A model generated the notes under the pieces. That model did no database searches. It saw only the letters and a list, made by a program, of their open reading frames with translations, and was not told where the DNA came from. Positions 39,577 through 48,552 of a DNA stretch of 64,000 nt are shown here, piece by piece; position 1 is the first letter of the stretch, and each line of letters opens with the position of its first letter. The position numbers and the translations under genes were made by a program. This DNA is from Actinoplanes sp. TBRC 11911 (GTDB taxonomy: Bacteria; Actinomycetota; Actinomycetes; Mycobacteriales; Micromonosporaceae): NCBI RefSeq assembly GCF_012933445.1, contig NZ_JABBNC010000012.1, positions 1-64,000 on the forward strand, given 5' to 3'.

Positions 39577-40782
39577 GTGGTGGGTGTCGGCCGCGTGGTC
39601 GCTGCGGCGGCACTGGCGCGGGCAGCGCTGATCGGCCGTGCTGCGGCCACCTTGACCGCGGCCGCGGCGGGCCTTCTGCTGGTCGACGACCGCTGGCCGG
39701 TGGTGGCGGTGATCGCCCTGGTCACGGTGACGACGGGGGCGCAACTCGCCGCTCTTGGCCGATGGCCGGGCCTGGTCACCCGGCGGGCCGCCGCGATCGC
39801 CGTCGACTCGATCCTCGTCCTCGCGGTGCTCGCCGTGAGCCGCGGCAGCGTTGCCTATTTCTGCTTCGCCGCCGGCGCCGGGGCGGTGGCGGGGGTCCTC
39901 CTCGGGCTGCGCGCGCTGCCGGTGTGGGCCGCGCACGCCGGACTCGGCTTCACGGTCATCGCCGAGGTGCTGCGCCGGACCGAGCCGCCGGTCGACATCG
40001 TGGCGTTCGTCGTGGCGTTCCCGATGGCCGGAGCGCTCGCCGGGGTGGGCGCGGCGATGGCCACCACCGCGCTGACCCACCAGCTCGAGCTGTCCGCCCA
40101 CCTGGTCGCCTCGGCGCAACGTTCGGCGGTCGCCTCCGAGCGCGCGCGGCTGGCCCGGGAACTGCACGACTCGGTGACCAAGACACTGCGCGGCGTCTCG
40201 CTGGCCGCGCTCGCGCTGCCGTCGGTGCTGCGCCGCCAGCCCGCGCTGGCCGAGCATCTGGCCGGCACCGTGGTCACTGGCGCGACCGCGGCCGCTCAAC
40301 AGGCCCGGGAACTGCTGGAGGAGATGCGGTTCGACGTCCGGAATCTGGCCGCCGCCGTCGACGAGCTGTGCCAGGCCTGGAGCGCGTCGACCGGCATACC
40401 GATTCGAGTCTCGGCGGCCGCCGTCGAGGTTCCGGACCAGGTGTCCTACGAGCTGATCCGGATCCTGCGGGAGGCGCTCACCAACGTCGCCCGGCACGGG
40501 CAAGCCCGGCGGGTCAGCGTCGAGCTGGCGCCGCGGCCGCACGGTCTGCTGCTCGAGATCGCCGACGACGGCGTGGGTTTCGCCGTGCCGGCCGACCTGT
40601 CCGGGCTGCAGTCGGCCGGCCACTTCGGCATCGTGGGCATGAACGAGCGGGCCCGGACGGCCGGTGGCGTCCTGCGGATCGCCTCGGCACCGGGCTCCGG
40701 CACCAGGATCACGGTCCACCTGCCGCTGGGCGAGCCGGGCACGTCGGTCCGGGGTCACCGGCGCTCGATCGGAGCGCGATGA
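39577..40782 (+). CDS. NarL-type sensor histidine kinase
   Basis: 401 residues. Four to five membrane helices in the first 170 residues sense the signal; there is no large external domain. The dimerisation domain has ERARLARELHDSVTKTLRG with the phosphorylated histidine (HisKA_3 type); the ATPase part shows REALTNVARHG, DDGVGF and GIVGMNERA. GTG at 39577 lies behind GGAG. The response regulator gene overlaps its stop (ATGA), so the pair is made together. Confidence 0.92.
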   Translation: MVGVGRVVAAAALARAALIGRAAATLTAAAAGLLLVDDRWPVVAVIALVTVTTGAQLAALGRWPGLVTRRAAAIAVDSILVLAVLAVSRGSVAYFCFAAGAGAVAGVLLGLRALPVWAAHAGLGFTVIAEVLRRTEPPVDIVAFVVAFPMAGALAGVGAAMATTALTHQLELSAHLVASAQRSAVASERARLARELHDSVTKTLRGVSLAALALPSVLRRQPALAEHLAGTVVTGATAAAQQARELLEEMRFDVRNLAAAVDELCQAWSASTGIPIRVSAAAVEVPDQVSYELIRILREALTNVARHGQARRVSVELAPRPHGLLLEIADDGVGFAVPADLSGLQSAGHFGIVGMNERARTAGGVLRIASAPGSGTRITVHLPLGEPGTSVRGHRRSIGAR

Positions 40783-41411
40783 TCGACGTTCTGGTGGTCG
40801 ACGACAACCCGATCATGCGGGCCGCCCTGCAGGGCATCCTGGCCGCCGACGAACGGCTCCGGGTCGTGGCGGAGGCGGCGAACGGCCAGGAAGCTCTGGC
40901 GTTGGCCCGGCGGCTGCGTCCGGCGATCACGTTGCTCGATTACCGGATGCCGATCGCCGACGGGTTGTCGGTGGTCAGCGCGCTCGGCCAGCATTCCGCG
41001 GTGCTGGTGCTGACCAGTTCGGACGATCCGCAGGTCATCGCCGACATGCTGCACCGGGGCGCGCGGGGATACCTGGTGCACGGCGAGTTCCAGCCGAACG
41101 ATCTGATCCGTGCCGTGCACGAGGTCGTCGGCGGCCGCGGCTGGCTGTCGCCGATCGCCGCGTCGGTGGCCGTGTCGATGGCCCGCGAGCAGGTGCCACG
41201 CAAACAAGGCGATCCCGCGTACGGCGGCCTCACCGATCGTGAGCTGGAGGTGGTGAACCTGCTCTGTCAGGGCCTGTCCAACGCCGCGATCGCGGAGCAG
41301 CTCTGGGTCACCGAGAAGACGGTGAAGAACCATCTGAACCACATCTTCGCCAAGCTCGGCGTCCGCAGCCGCACCGAGGCCGTCGTTCGCTGGACCGCGC
41401 AACGGTCCTGA
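40779..41411 (+). CDS. NarL/LuxR-type response regulator
   Basis: 210 residues. Receiver domain with DD pair (VLVVDDNPIMR), phospho-acceptor Asp in TLLDYRMPIADG and Thr in VLVLTSSDD; the lysine place reads YLVHGEF, so the usual conserved Lys is replaced by His. The C-terminal LuxR helix-turn-helix (LTDRELEVVNLLCQGLSNAAIAEQLW) binds DNA. Partner of the kinase just upstream. Targets unknown; the adjacent exporter 41489-42727 is one possibility. Confidence 0.92.
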   Translation: MIDVLVVDDNPIMRAALQGILAADERLRVVAEAANGQEALALARRLRPAITLLDYRMPIADGLSVVSALGQHSAVLVLTSSDDPQVIADMLHRGARGYLVHGEFQPNDLIRAVHEVVGGRGWLSPIAASVAVSMAREQVPRKQGDPAYGGLTDRELEVVNLLCQGLSNAAIAEQLWVTEKTVKNHLNHIFAKLGVRSRTEAVVRWTAQRS

Positions 41412-41463
41412 CGCAACCGAGTTTCCAGATAATGGCCGGGTTGTGATCACTGTTACGCGCCGG
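41407..41463. repeat. Dispersed 57-bp repeat, copy B
   Basis: Second copy of the element at 34921-34977 (45 of 57 identical, same orientation on the plus strand). It begins at the stop codon of the response regulator gene and ends 25 bp before the exporter start. It contains the perfect 8-bp palindrome GTGATCAC, which copy A does not keep. Confidence 0.65.
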
Positions 41464-41488
41464 AAGAACGGACGCCCCGCGCACGCTT

Positions 41489-42727
41489 GTGAATGTCGTG
41501 CTCGAGTCTCCCCCCATCGCCGAAGATCTCTCCGACGTCGACTCCCCCACACCGGAACCCACCACCAAGCGCAGCCTGATCCTGCTGCTCGGATTCCTGT
41601 CCGCGCTGGGTCCGCTGACGATCGACATGTACCTGCCGTCGCTGCCCACCATCGCCACCGACATGCACGCGGCGGCCGCCGCCGTCCAGCTCACCCTGAC
41701 CGGCACGCTGGTCGGCCTGGGCGTGGGTCAGCTCCTGGTCGGGCCGCTGTCCGACGCGCTGGGCCGCCGCCTCCCGCTGCTGGCCGGCGTGGGTGTTCAC
41801 GTGCTCGCGTCGGTGCTCTGCGTGCTCGCCCCGAACCTGGCGATCCTCGGCACGCTGCGATTACTCCAGGGCTTAGGCGCGGCCGCGGCCTCGGTGGTGG
41901 CGATGGCCGTGGTGCGCGACCTGTTCTCCGGGCTCGCCGCCGCGAAGCTGTTGTCCCGGCTGATGCTGGTGGTCGGCGTCGCGCCCATCCTCGCCCCGAC
42001 GATCGGCGGGCTGGTCCTGAACTGGACCTCCTGGCGCGGCGTCTTCGTGGTGCTGACCGTCGTCGGGGCCGCGATCATGACGGCGACCGCGCTGCTGCTG
42101 CCGGAGACCCTGCCGGCCGGCCTGCGGCGCAACGGCGGACTGGTGGGCACCCTGCGCGATTACGGCCGGCTGCTCACCGACCGGGTCTATGTCGGGCTGA
42201 CGCTGGTGGTCGGCTTCGCGATGGCGGCCCTCTTGGCGTACGTAAGCGGGTCGTCTTTTGTGTTCCAGGACGAATACCACATGAGCGAACAGCAGTTTGC
42301 GTACGTCTTCGCGGGCGGCGCCGTCGGTCTCATCGCGGCGACCCAGCTCAATGTGCGGTTGCTGCGCCGCTTCACCCCGCAGCGCATCCTCATCGTCGCG
42401 TTGCTGGCCGGCCTGGCCGCCGGGGTGGTGCTGCTGGTCGACGCGCGGACCGGCTTCGGCGGACTGGTCGGCGTGCTGATCCCGCTGTGGGCCGCGCTGG
42501 CCACTGTCGGTCTCGCGATGCCCAACGCGCCGGCCCTGGCTCTGTCCCGGCACGGCGACGCGGCCGGTACCGCGGCGGCCCTGCTCGGCGCCGTCCAGTT
42601 CGGCGTCGGAGCGCTCGCGGCGCCGCTGGTGGGAGCTCTCGGCGTGGGCGCCGTGGCGATGGCCGCCGTGGTGCTGCTCGGGATGGTCGCCGCGAACCTG
42701 ACACTCTGGCTCGTGGTGCGTCCGTAA
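41489..42727 (+). CDS. Bcr/CflA-type drug-efflux transporter (MFS)
   Basis: 412 residues, 12 membrane helices. LGPLTIDMYLPSLPTIATDM at helix 1 is the hallmark of the Bcr/CflA subgroup; GPLSDALGRRLPLL is motif A and LQGLGAAAASVVAMAVVRDL the helix-4 motif. It would pump out drugs such as bicyclomycin or phenicols using the proton gradient. Start GTG at 41489; no strong ribosome-binding site. It follows the two-component pair by 77 bp. Confidence 0.92.
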   Translation: MNVVLESPPIAEDLSDVDSPTPEPTTKRSLILLLGFLSALGPLTIDMYLPSLPTIATDMHAAAAAVQLTLTGTLVGLGVGQLLVGPLSDALGRRLPLLAGVGVHVLASVLCVLAPNLAILGTLRLLQGLGAAAASVVAMAVVRDLFSGLAAAKLLSRLMLVVGVAPILAPTIGGLVLNWTSWRGVFVVLTVVGAAIMTATALLLPETLPAGLRRNGGLVGTLRDYGRLLTDRVYVGLTLVVGFAMAALLAYVSGSSFVFQDEYHMSEQQFAYVFAGGAVGLIAATQLNVRLLRRFTPQRILIVALLAGLAAGVVLLVDARTGFGGLVGVLIPLWAALATVGLAMPNAPALALSRHGDAAGTAAALLGAVQFGVGALAAPLVGALGVGAVAMAAVVLLGMVAANLTLWLVVRP

Positions 42728-42790
42728 ACCCCTTGCGAGCTGTGAGAAGCATCCCGCGACCGATCCGGGAAGGGCGTGGAAGATGATCGG

Positions 42791-44014
42791 ATGGACGGCA
42801 GGAAGAAGGCCATGGCGTCCATCGGAACCGTCGTGGTCGTCATCATCGGCGTGGTCGGCGCGATGATCGCCCGGCGCAGCGCCGCGGACGGCGAACCGGC
42901 CGCGCGGCCACCAAGCCCGCCCGGGTGGGTGGGTACGTGGGCGGCGGCGGTCCAGCCGGGCACCGAGGGCTTCCGGCAGCAGACGCTGCGGCAGATCGTG
43001 CACACCAGCATCGGCGGCACGGCGGCCCGGGTGCGCATCTCCAACCAGTACGGGACGAGCCCGCTCACGATCGCGGACGTCCGGGTCGCGGTGGCCGCCG
43101 GGGGTGGACGGATCACGGCCGGCACCGATCACGCGCTGACCTTCGGCGGCGCCGCCACCGCGACCGTGCAGCCCGGGCGATCACTGCTCAGCGACCCGGT
43201 CAGCCTCGCCGTCCCGGCCCGCGGCGACCTGGCGGTGAGCCTCTATCTGCCGGACGCCGCCGCGCACGCGACCGAACACAGCGTCGCCACCCGCACCAAC
43301 TACGTCGCGGCCGGCGACCAGAGCGGTGCCGCCTCGATGCGCGCTGCGCAGACCCGTAACTCGTACTACTTCCTGGCCGGGGTCGATGTGATGAACTCGC
43401 GGGCGACCGGCGCGGTGGTCACGTTCGGCGCCTCGATCACCGACGGGACCGCTTCCACGTACGACGCCGATCGCCGCTGGCCGGATCTGCTGTCGCAACG
43501 GCTGGCGGCGTCCGGGCGTACGGTCGGGGTCCTCAATGCCGGGATCAGCGGGAATCAGTTGTTGCAGGACGGCCAGGGCGAAAGCGCGCTGAAACGGTTC
43601 GACCGGGACGTTCTGCAGCAGACCGGCGTCCGATGGGTGATCTTCTCGGACGACCCGATCAACGACCTGAGCGGGCCGAACGCGCCGCCGGCGTCCGAGC
43701 TGATCAACGCGATGTCGCAGCTGATCGCCCGCGCGCACGCCGCCGGGATCAAGTTCTACTGCTCGACGCTGACCCCGTTTCAGGGTTCGAGCGGCTGGTC
43801 GCCGAAGGGCGAGCAAGGGCGGGACGCGGTGAACGCGTTCATCCGGAGCGCGGCCAGTGGCTGCGACGGCGTCATCGACCAGGACACCGCCACGCACGAC
43901 CCGGCCGCACCCACTCGGTACCGGCCGGCCGTCGACTCGGGTGATCATCTGCACCCGAACGACCGCGGCATGCAGGACATCGCGGACGCCGTCCCCCTCA
44001 ACCTTTTCGGCTGA
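42791..44014 (+). CDS. SGNH/GDSL-type secreted hydrolase
   Basis: 407 residues. One N-terminal membrane helix (signal or anchor, residues 8-28), a beta-rich domain with RISNQYGTSPLTI, then the SGNH domain: block I TFGASITDG with the nucleophile serine, block II NAGISGN, and block V GDHLHPND with the catalytic Asp and His. Block III, normally GxND, reads SDDPINDL: the Asn is kept but the oxyanion-type Gly context is changed. Likely an esterase acting on cell-wall or plant polysaccharides outside the cell. ATG 42791 with GGAAG 8 nt upstream; GTG 42776 is possible. Confidence 0.87.
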   Translation: MDGRKKAMASIGTVVVVIIGVVGAMIARRSAADGEPAARPPSPPGWVGTWAAAVQPGTEGFRQQTLRQIVHTSIGGTAARVRISNQYGTSPLTIADVRVAVAAGGGRITAGTDHALTFGGAATATVQPGRSLLSDPVSLAVPARGDLAVSLYLPDAAAHATEHSVATRTNYVAAGDQSGAASMRAAQTRNSYYFLAGVDVMNSRATGAVVTFGASITDGTASTYDADRRWPDLLSQRLAASGRTVGVLNAGISGNQLLQDGQGESALKRFDRDVLQQTGVRWVIFSDDPINDLSGPNAPPASELINAMSQLIARAHAAGIKFYCSTLTPFQGSSGWSPKGEQGRDAVNAFIRSAASGCDGVIDQDTATHDPAAPTRYRPAVDSGDHLHPNDRGMQDIADAVPLNLFG

Positions 44015-44064
44015 GTGCATGCTCACGGATTGACGCGAGACGCTCGTGGCAAAAGACTTCGCAC

Positions 44065-44868
44065 ATGCGCGACAGTTCTCGCCGGTGGGCGTGGCTCGGT
44101 GTCCTGGTCATCGGACTGATCCTGTACGTCATCGTGCTGCGGACCCTGATCCACACGCAGAACCCCAACTTCGTGCCGTCGCTGATCCTCCTCGGCGCTG
44201 CGGTCGTCCCGATGTCGTTCCTGACCTTCACCCGGGCGCGTACCGGGCGCTGGCAGGTTCCGACGTCCGCGCTGGTCATCGCCGCGTTCTTCGGCGGCGT
44301 GATCGGGACCGTGGTCGCCGGCACGCTCGAGTACAACACCCTGCGCGGGCTGGGCATGCTGCCGATGATCCTGGTCGCGCTCATCGAGGAGTCGGCGAAG
44401 CTGATCGTCCCGGTGATCCTGCTGCTGACGATCATGTATAGGCACGAGCGCCGGCTGCCCTCCGACGGCCTGATCATCGGGGTCGCGTCCGGCATGGGCT
44501 TCGCCGCGCTCGAGACGATGGGGTACGCGTTCACGGCGCTGATCTCGTCGAACGGCAACATCGGCGCGGTCGAGGAGACGCTGTTCCTGCGCGGGCTCAC
44601 GTCGCCGGCCGGGCACACCGCGTGGACCGGCCTGACCGCCGGGGCGCTGTGGGCGTTCATCGCCAGCCCGACCGGCAAGAAGTTCGCCGAGTTCGTGGCC
44701 ACCTTCGCCGGCGCGGTCGCCCTGCACACGCTGTGGGACACGTACGCCGGGCTGGTCGCCTTCATCATTCTCGCGGTGATCAGCCTGGGCTGGCTGTTCC
44801 TGGCGCTGCGCCGGTACCGCGCGTTCGCCGACCACGACCTCTCGCTGAAGCGACCACTGACCGTCTAG
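44065..44868 (+). CDS. PrsW-family intramembrane metalloprotease
   Basis: 267 residues with about eight membrane helices. The PrsW signatures are clear: ALIEESAKL (EExxK), FAALETMGY, SPAGHTAWTG and ALHTLWDTY, which supply the glutamates and histidines of the metal site inside the membrane. In Bacillus PrsW cuts an anti-sigma factor, but no sigma/anti-sigma pair is in this window, so the substrate here is unknown. ATG at 44065. A convergent exporter gene ends 22 bp away. Confidence 0.9.
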   Translation: MRDSSRRWAWLGVLVIGLILYVIVLRTLIHTQNPNFVPSLILLGAAVVPMSFLTFTRARTGRWQVPTSALVIAAFFGGVIGTVVAGTLEYNTLRGLGMLPMILVALIEESAKLIVPVILLLTIMYRHERRLPSDGLIIGVASGMGFAALETMGYAFTALISSNGNIGAVEETLFLRGLTSPAGHTAWTGLTAGALWAFIASPTGKKFAEFVATFAGAVALHTLWDTYAGLVAFIILAVISLGWLFLALRRYRAFADHDLSLKRPLTV

Positions 44869-44890
44869 ACCGCGCCTGTATTGCCATTGC

Positions 44891-46318
44891 TCAGGCGGCG
44901 GCGGACGCGGCGGCGACCTCCTCGGCGCTCGGCGTCAGCTGCGGCGAGAAGAACACCGTGGCCAGGTTCACCACGGCCAGGATGCCGGCGACCAGCAGTC
45001 CGCGATGGAAGCCGGCGACCGAGGCCGCCTGCTGTGACGCCCCGTGGGTGACCGCATCGTTGAGGTGGCTGACCGACAAGGTGGTCACGACGGCCAACCC
45101 CAGCGCCCCGCCCACCTGGAAAGCGGCATTCACCACGCCCGAGACGGCACCGGCCTCGTGGTGGACGACGTCGGCGACGGCGGCGATCTGAGCGGGCACG
45201 CCGACCCAGATGATGCCGAATCCGAAGATGACGAGGCCGGGGAGTATTCCGCCGGCGTAACTACCCTGCGCGTCTACCTGGGCGAGCAGGAAGAGCCCGG
45301 CGGCGCTGAGGATCGTGCCGATCAGCTGCATCGTCCGGGTGCCGATCTTGGCGACGAGGTTGCTCGCGACGACGGCTCCCACGATCGCGGCGATTCCCAT
45401 CGGCAGGAAGTGCAGTCCCGCCTTCAGCGGCGAATCGCCTCGGGCCTGCTGCAGGAAGATGGCGGTCTGGAAGAACATCGACAAGAAGGCCGCGCCGTTG
45501 AGAGCCAGCGAGATGCTGGAGACGCTCAGCGCGCGGGAGCGGAACAGCCGCAACGGCACCAGCGGCGCTTGCGAGCGCGCTTCCCACGCCACGAACGCGA
45601 TCAGCAGGACGACGCCGGCGACGAGGCTGCCGGCCACCTGCGCCGAACTCCAGCCGTCGGACTCGGCGCGGACCACACCGAAGACGACGAGCAGCAGGCC
45701 GGCGGTGCTCAGTGCGGCACCTGGGAGATCGAAGACGCGGGACTGTTCGCGATCCGGCCGGACCCGGTGCAGGACGGCCGGAATGACGGCGACCAGGCCG
45801 ATGACGACCGGCACGTTGACGAAGAAGACCCAGCGCCAGCTCAGGGCGTCGACGAGGAGGCCACCGGCGACGACGCCGAGAGTCCCGCCCAGCCCGGCGA
45901 GGCCACCCCAGACGCCCATCGCGATGTTGCGCTCCTTGCCGTGCGCGAACGTGACCGTGAGAATCGCGAGTGCCGCGGGCGACAGCATCGCGGCGCCCAG
46001 TCCTTGTCCCGCCCGCGCGGCGATCAGCACGCCGGAGTCGCCCGCGAGACCGGCGACCAGTGAGGTCCCGCCGAACAACACGAGCCCGATGAGGAAGATC
46101 CGGCGGGCGCCCAACAGGTCGGAGGCGCGCCCGCCGAGCAGCAGAAAGCCGCCGAAGAGCAAGGTGTACGCCGAGATCACCCACTGCAAGCCGGCGACCG
46201 AGAAGTGCAGATCGGGCTGGATGCTGGGTAGCGCGACATTCACGATCGTTACGTCGAGCACCACGATGAATTGGGCGAGCGCCAGCACGACGAGAGCGGG
46301 CCAGAGGTTGCGTCGCAT
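44891..46318 (-). CDS. MFS drug-efflux transporter (DHA2/EmrB type)
   Basis: 475 residues with about 14 helices. Helix 1 has QFIVVLDVTIVNVALPSI (the DHA2 helix-1 motif D), then GGRASDLLGARRIF (motif A) and GGLAGLGGTLGVVAGGLLVD (motif C). ATG at 46318 with GAGG 7 nt upstream; the open frame continues into the regulator region but without meaning. Divergent from the TetR gene at 46401, with a 13-bp tandem repeat between them, the likely control site. Confidence 0.93.
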   Translation of the reverse strand: MRRNLWPALVVLALAQFIVVLDVTIVNVALPSIQPDLHFSVAGLQWVISAYTLLFGGFLLLGGRASDLLGARRIFLIGLVLFGGTSLVAGLAGDSGVLIAARAGQGLGAAMLSPAALAILTVTFAHGKERNIAMGVWGGLAGLGGTLGVVAGGLLVDALSWRWVFFVNVPVVIGLVAVIPAVLHRVRPDREQSRVFDLPGAALSTAGLLLVVFGVVRAESDGWSSAQVAGSLVAGVVLLIAFVAWEARSQAPLVPLRLFRSRALSVSSISLALNGAAFLSMFFQTAIFLQQARGDSPLKAGLHFLPMGIAAIVGAVVASNLVAKIGTRTMQLIGTILSAAGLFLLAQVDAQGSYAGGILPGLVIFGFGIIWVGVPAQIAAVADVVHHEAGAVSGVVNAAFQVGGALGLAVVTTLSVSHLNDAVTHGASQQAASVAGFHRGLLVAGILAVVNLATVFFSPQLTPSAEEVAAASAAA

Positions 46319-46343
46319 TGCATGCCTCGTAAAGTTGTTTGCG

Positions 46344-46369
46344 GTATACGCTGTATGTATACGCTGTAT
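46344..46369. promoter_or_regulatory. Tandem 13-bp operator between exporter and TetR genes
   Basis: GTATACGCTGTAT occurs twice without a gap (46344-46356, 46357-46369). Each copy contains the palindrome GTATAC. It is strikingly AT-rich for this genome and lies in the 82-bp gap where both promoters must be. Confidence 0.75.
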
Positions 46370-46400
46370 ATCGGCAGAGTGTACGTAGTAGACTCGGGCG

Positions 46401-47081
46401 GTGGGCAACGTGAGCCGGAGCACTGCGGGGCGCCCGGGACTCGACCCGGACGTGATCGTGAAAAGCGCCTTGGCCATCGCCGACACCGAGGGCATCGACG
46501 CGGTGACCATCCGGCGTCTGGCTCAGGAGCACCAGGTCACACCGATGGCGCTCTACCGGCATTTCAAGGACAAGGACGACCTGCTGCAAGCGCTCGCCGA
46601 CCGGTTACTGGCCGACATCGTCGTGCCCGACGCGGACGACCGGCCGTGGCACGAGCAGATGCGCTCGACTCTCACCGCCCTGATCGCCGCGCTTCGCCCG
46701 CACCCCGACGTGGCTCACCTCACGGTGCCCCGGCTCCTCACCTCGGCCCCGGGCCTCGCCCTGGCGGAGCGCTGCCTCGTCCTGCTGGTCAGCGGCGGGT
46801 TCGACATCGATCGGGCGGCCGAGGTCGCCCGGTCGACGCTCTTCTCGCTGGTCGCGCTGGTCGCCGCCGAACCCCGGCTGGATCCACGGACCGAGAAGGA
46901 CGATCGCGACGATGCCATCGCCGCCCGGCGGGCGGCGCTCGCCACCCTCCCGGTCAGCCGTTATCCGAACGTGGTCGCCGCCGCCGGCACGCTGTCGTAC
47001 TGCGAGGACGCGGACCACTACTACCAGATCGGGCTCGACCTGACGGTGGCGGCAATGATCCGCACAAGCCCCGGCCGCTAG
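46401..47081 (+). CDS. TetR-family regulator of the adjacent exporter
   Basis: 226 residues. The helix-turn-helix (AVTIRRLAQEHQVTPMALYRHFKDKDDLL) is followed by a C-terminal domain of the tetracycline-repressor-like class. GTG at 46401 has TAGACT 6 nt upstream, so the message is probably leaderless. It should bind the tandem GTATAC site and repress both itself and the divergent exporter. The last bases overlap the end of the convergent methyltransferase gene by 4 bp. Confidence 0.92.
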   Translation: MGNVSRSTAGRPGLDPDVIVKSALAIADTEGIDAVTIRRLAQEHQVTPMALYRHFKDKDDLLQALADRLLADIVVPDADDRPWHEQMRSTLTALIAALRPHPDVAHLTVPRLLTSAPGLALAERCLVLLVSGGFDIDRAAEVARSTLFSLVALVAAEPRLDPRTEKDDRDDAIAARRAALATLPVSRYPNVVAAAGTLSYCEDADHYYQIGLDLTVAAMIRTSPGR

Positions 47082-48064
47082 TGGCGGACGGCGACGGCCA
47101 GGAAGTAGTCGTCCGGGTCGTCGTAGCGGGTCAGCGACCAGCCGGCCGCCTCCAGCAGCGGCTTGAGGAGATGGTCGTTCAGCGGCTCGTCGGGGCGCAC
47201 CGTCCGGCCGTGCCGGGCCGCCAGCGCGGCGCGACCGGCCGGGTGGAACAGCACCAGCCGGGCGCCGGAACGGGCCACCCGGCCCAGCTCTATCAGCCCG
47301 CTCAGCGGGTCGGGCAGGTGCTGGATCAGGCCGGCCGTGAAGACCACGTCGGCCGCCGCCGCGGCCAGCGGCAGCCGCCGGGCGTCACCGAGCACCAGGT
47401 CGGCGGCCGTGTGCCGGCCCCTCCTACCGGCCTCGGCCAGCATGCCGGGGGTCAGGTCGAGGCCGATGACCCGGCCGGTCGGTCCGGTCGCGGCGACCAG
47501 CGTGGGCAGGGCGCGGCCGGTGCCGCAGCCGATGTCGAGCGCGACGTCGCCGGGCTGTGGTTCGGCGGCGGCGACCGCTTTCGCGTACGCCGGCAGGTCG
47601 TTGCCGAACCGCTCGTCCCAGCCCTGCGCCCGGATGTCGAAGAACGCCCGGCTCTCCGACAGATACCACTGCTCGGGAGACGCCAGGCGCGGATGCACGT
47701 GCCGGATCACCGGCCACTGCGGATCGTGGTGGTCGATCACCACCTGGGCCCGCCGCTCGCCCTCGCCACTGCCGAGGCGACCGCGCGGGCCGCTGCGTAA
47801 ATAGACGATCACCCGGTCGGCGGCCGGTTCCAGCACGTTCAGCGCCGAGTCGTACCGGCCGCTCATGTCGCCGGTCAGGCCCAGCACGGCGTCGACGCTC
47901 CAGGCGCGGGCGGAGGCCGGGAAGGCGGCGGCGAGCCGGGCGGCGAACGCGGCGGCGGCGCCGTTCTCACCACCGTCGATGATCACGGTGAGCGGAGCGC
48001 GAGGAGTCAGCACCTCGGCGAGAAACGAGGTGACCTCCGTTATGCGTTCCACGCCACACAGCAT
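47078..48064 (-). CDS. Methyltransferase with degenerate kinase-like N-terminal domain
   Basis: 328 residues. The C-terminal half is a class I SAM-dependent methyltransferase (VALDIGCGTGRALPTL; GLDLTPGMLAEA; LVLGDARRLPLA; VVFTAGLIQHL). The N-terminal 140 residues follow the pattern of uridine-kinase-like P-loop proteins (VIIDGG at the first strand, VIVYLRS, DHHDPQWPVIRHV), but the P-loop GxxGxGK[ST] reads GGENGAAAA, so nucleotide binding of the usual kind is lost. Substrate unknown. I chose ATG at 48064; GTG at 48052 is an alternative. Confidence 0.8.
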   Translation of the reverse strand: MLCGVERITEVTSFLAEVLTPRAPLTVIIDGGENGAAAAFAARLAAAFPASARAWSVDAVLGLTGDMSGRYDSALNVLEPAADRVIVYLRSGPRGRLGSGEGERRAQVVIDHHDPQWPVIRHVHPRLASPEQWYLSESRAFFDIRAQGWDERFGNDLPAYAKAVAAAEPQPGDVALDIGCGTGRALPTLVAATGPTGRVIGLDLTPGMLAEAGRRGRHTAADLVLGDARRLPLAAAAADVVFTAGLIQHLPDPLSGLIELGRVARSGARLVLFHPAGRAALAARHGRTVRPDEPLNDHLLKPLLEAAGWSLTRYDDPDDYFLAVAVRH

Positions 48065-48153
48065 GCCGTCCGGCCCCCATTTGTTGCAACGCTTCCGCAT
48101 CTGCAAGGCGGATCACCATTCTCAGCTGGCATTTGCGGCCATAGTCTGATGCC

Positions 48154-48552
48154 GTGATGACGTACCGCATGGGTGAGGCGGCCGACCTGTTGGGGGTCAG
48201 CGTCGACACCGTCCGGCGCTGGATCGACGCCGGGCGGCTCGCCGCCGAACGCGACGAGCACGGGCACCGCACCATCGGGGGCGCCGACCTGGCCGGGTTC
48301 GCCCGGTCGCTGTCCGACGACCCCGACCCCGGCACGCGCCGCTCGTCGGCGCGGAACCGGCTGCGCGGCATCGTCACCGCCATCACGAAGGACGCGGTGA
48401 TGGCTCAGGTCGACATCCAGGCCGGGCCGTTTCGCGTGGTGTCGCTGATGAGCAGCGAGGCAGTCGAGGAATTGGGACTGGAAGTGGGATCCACGGCAAC
48501 CGCCGTGATCAAGTCGACCACGGTCGTGGTGGAGCGAGGGGACGACGCATGA
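48154..48552 (+). CDS. HTH-TOBE molybdate-binding regulator
   Basis: 132 residues. A MerR-like helix-turn-helix (YRMGEAADLLGVSVDTVRRWIDAGRL) is joined to a single TOBE/Mop domain (NRLRGIVTAITKDAVMAQVDIQ ... VVSLMSSEAVEELGLEVG) that binds molybdate or tungstate. It is the first gene of the molybdate uptake operon and probably senses molybdate to control it. GTG at 48154 has TAGTCT 6 nt upstream (leaderless); ATG at 48157 is also possible. Its stop overlaps the modA start by 4 nt. Confidence 0.88.
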   Translation: MMTYRMGEAADLLGVSVDTVRRWIDAGRLAAERDEHGHRTIGGADLAGFARSLSDDPDPGTRRSSARNRLRGIVTAITKDAVMAQVDIQAGPFRVVSLMSSEAVEELGLEVGSTATAVIKSTTVVVERGDDA

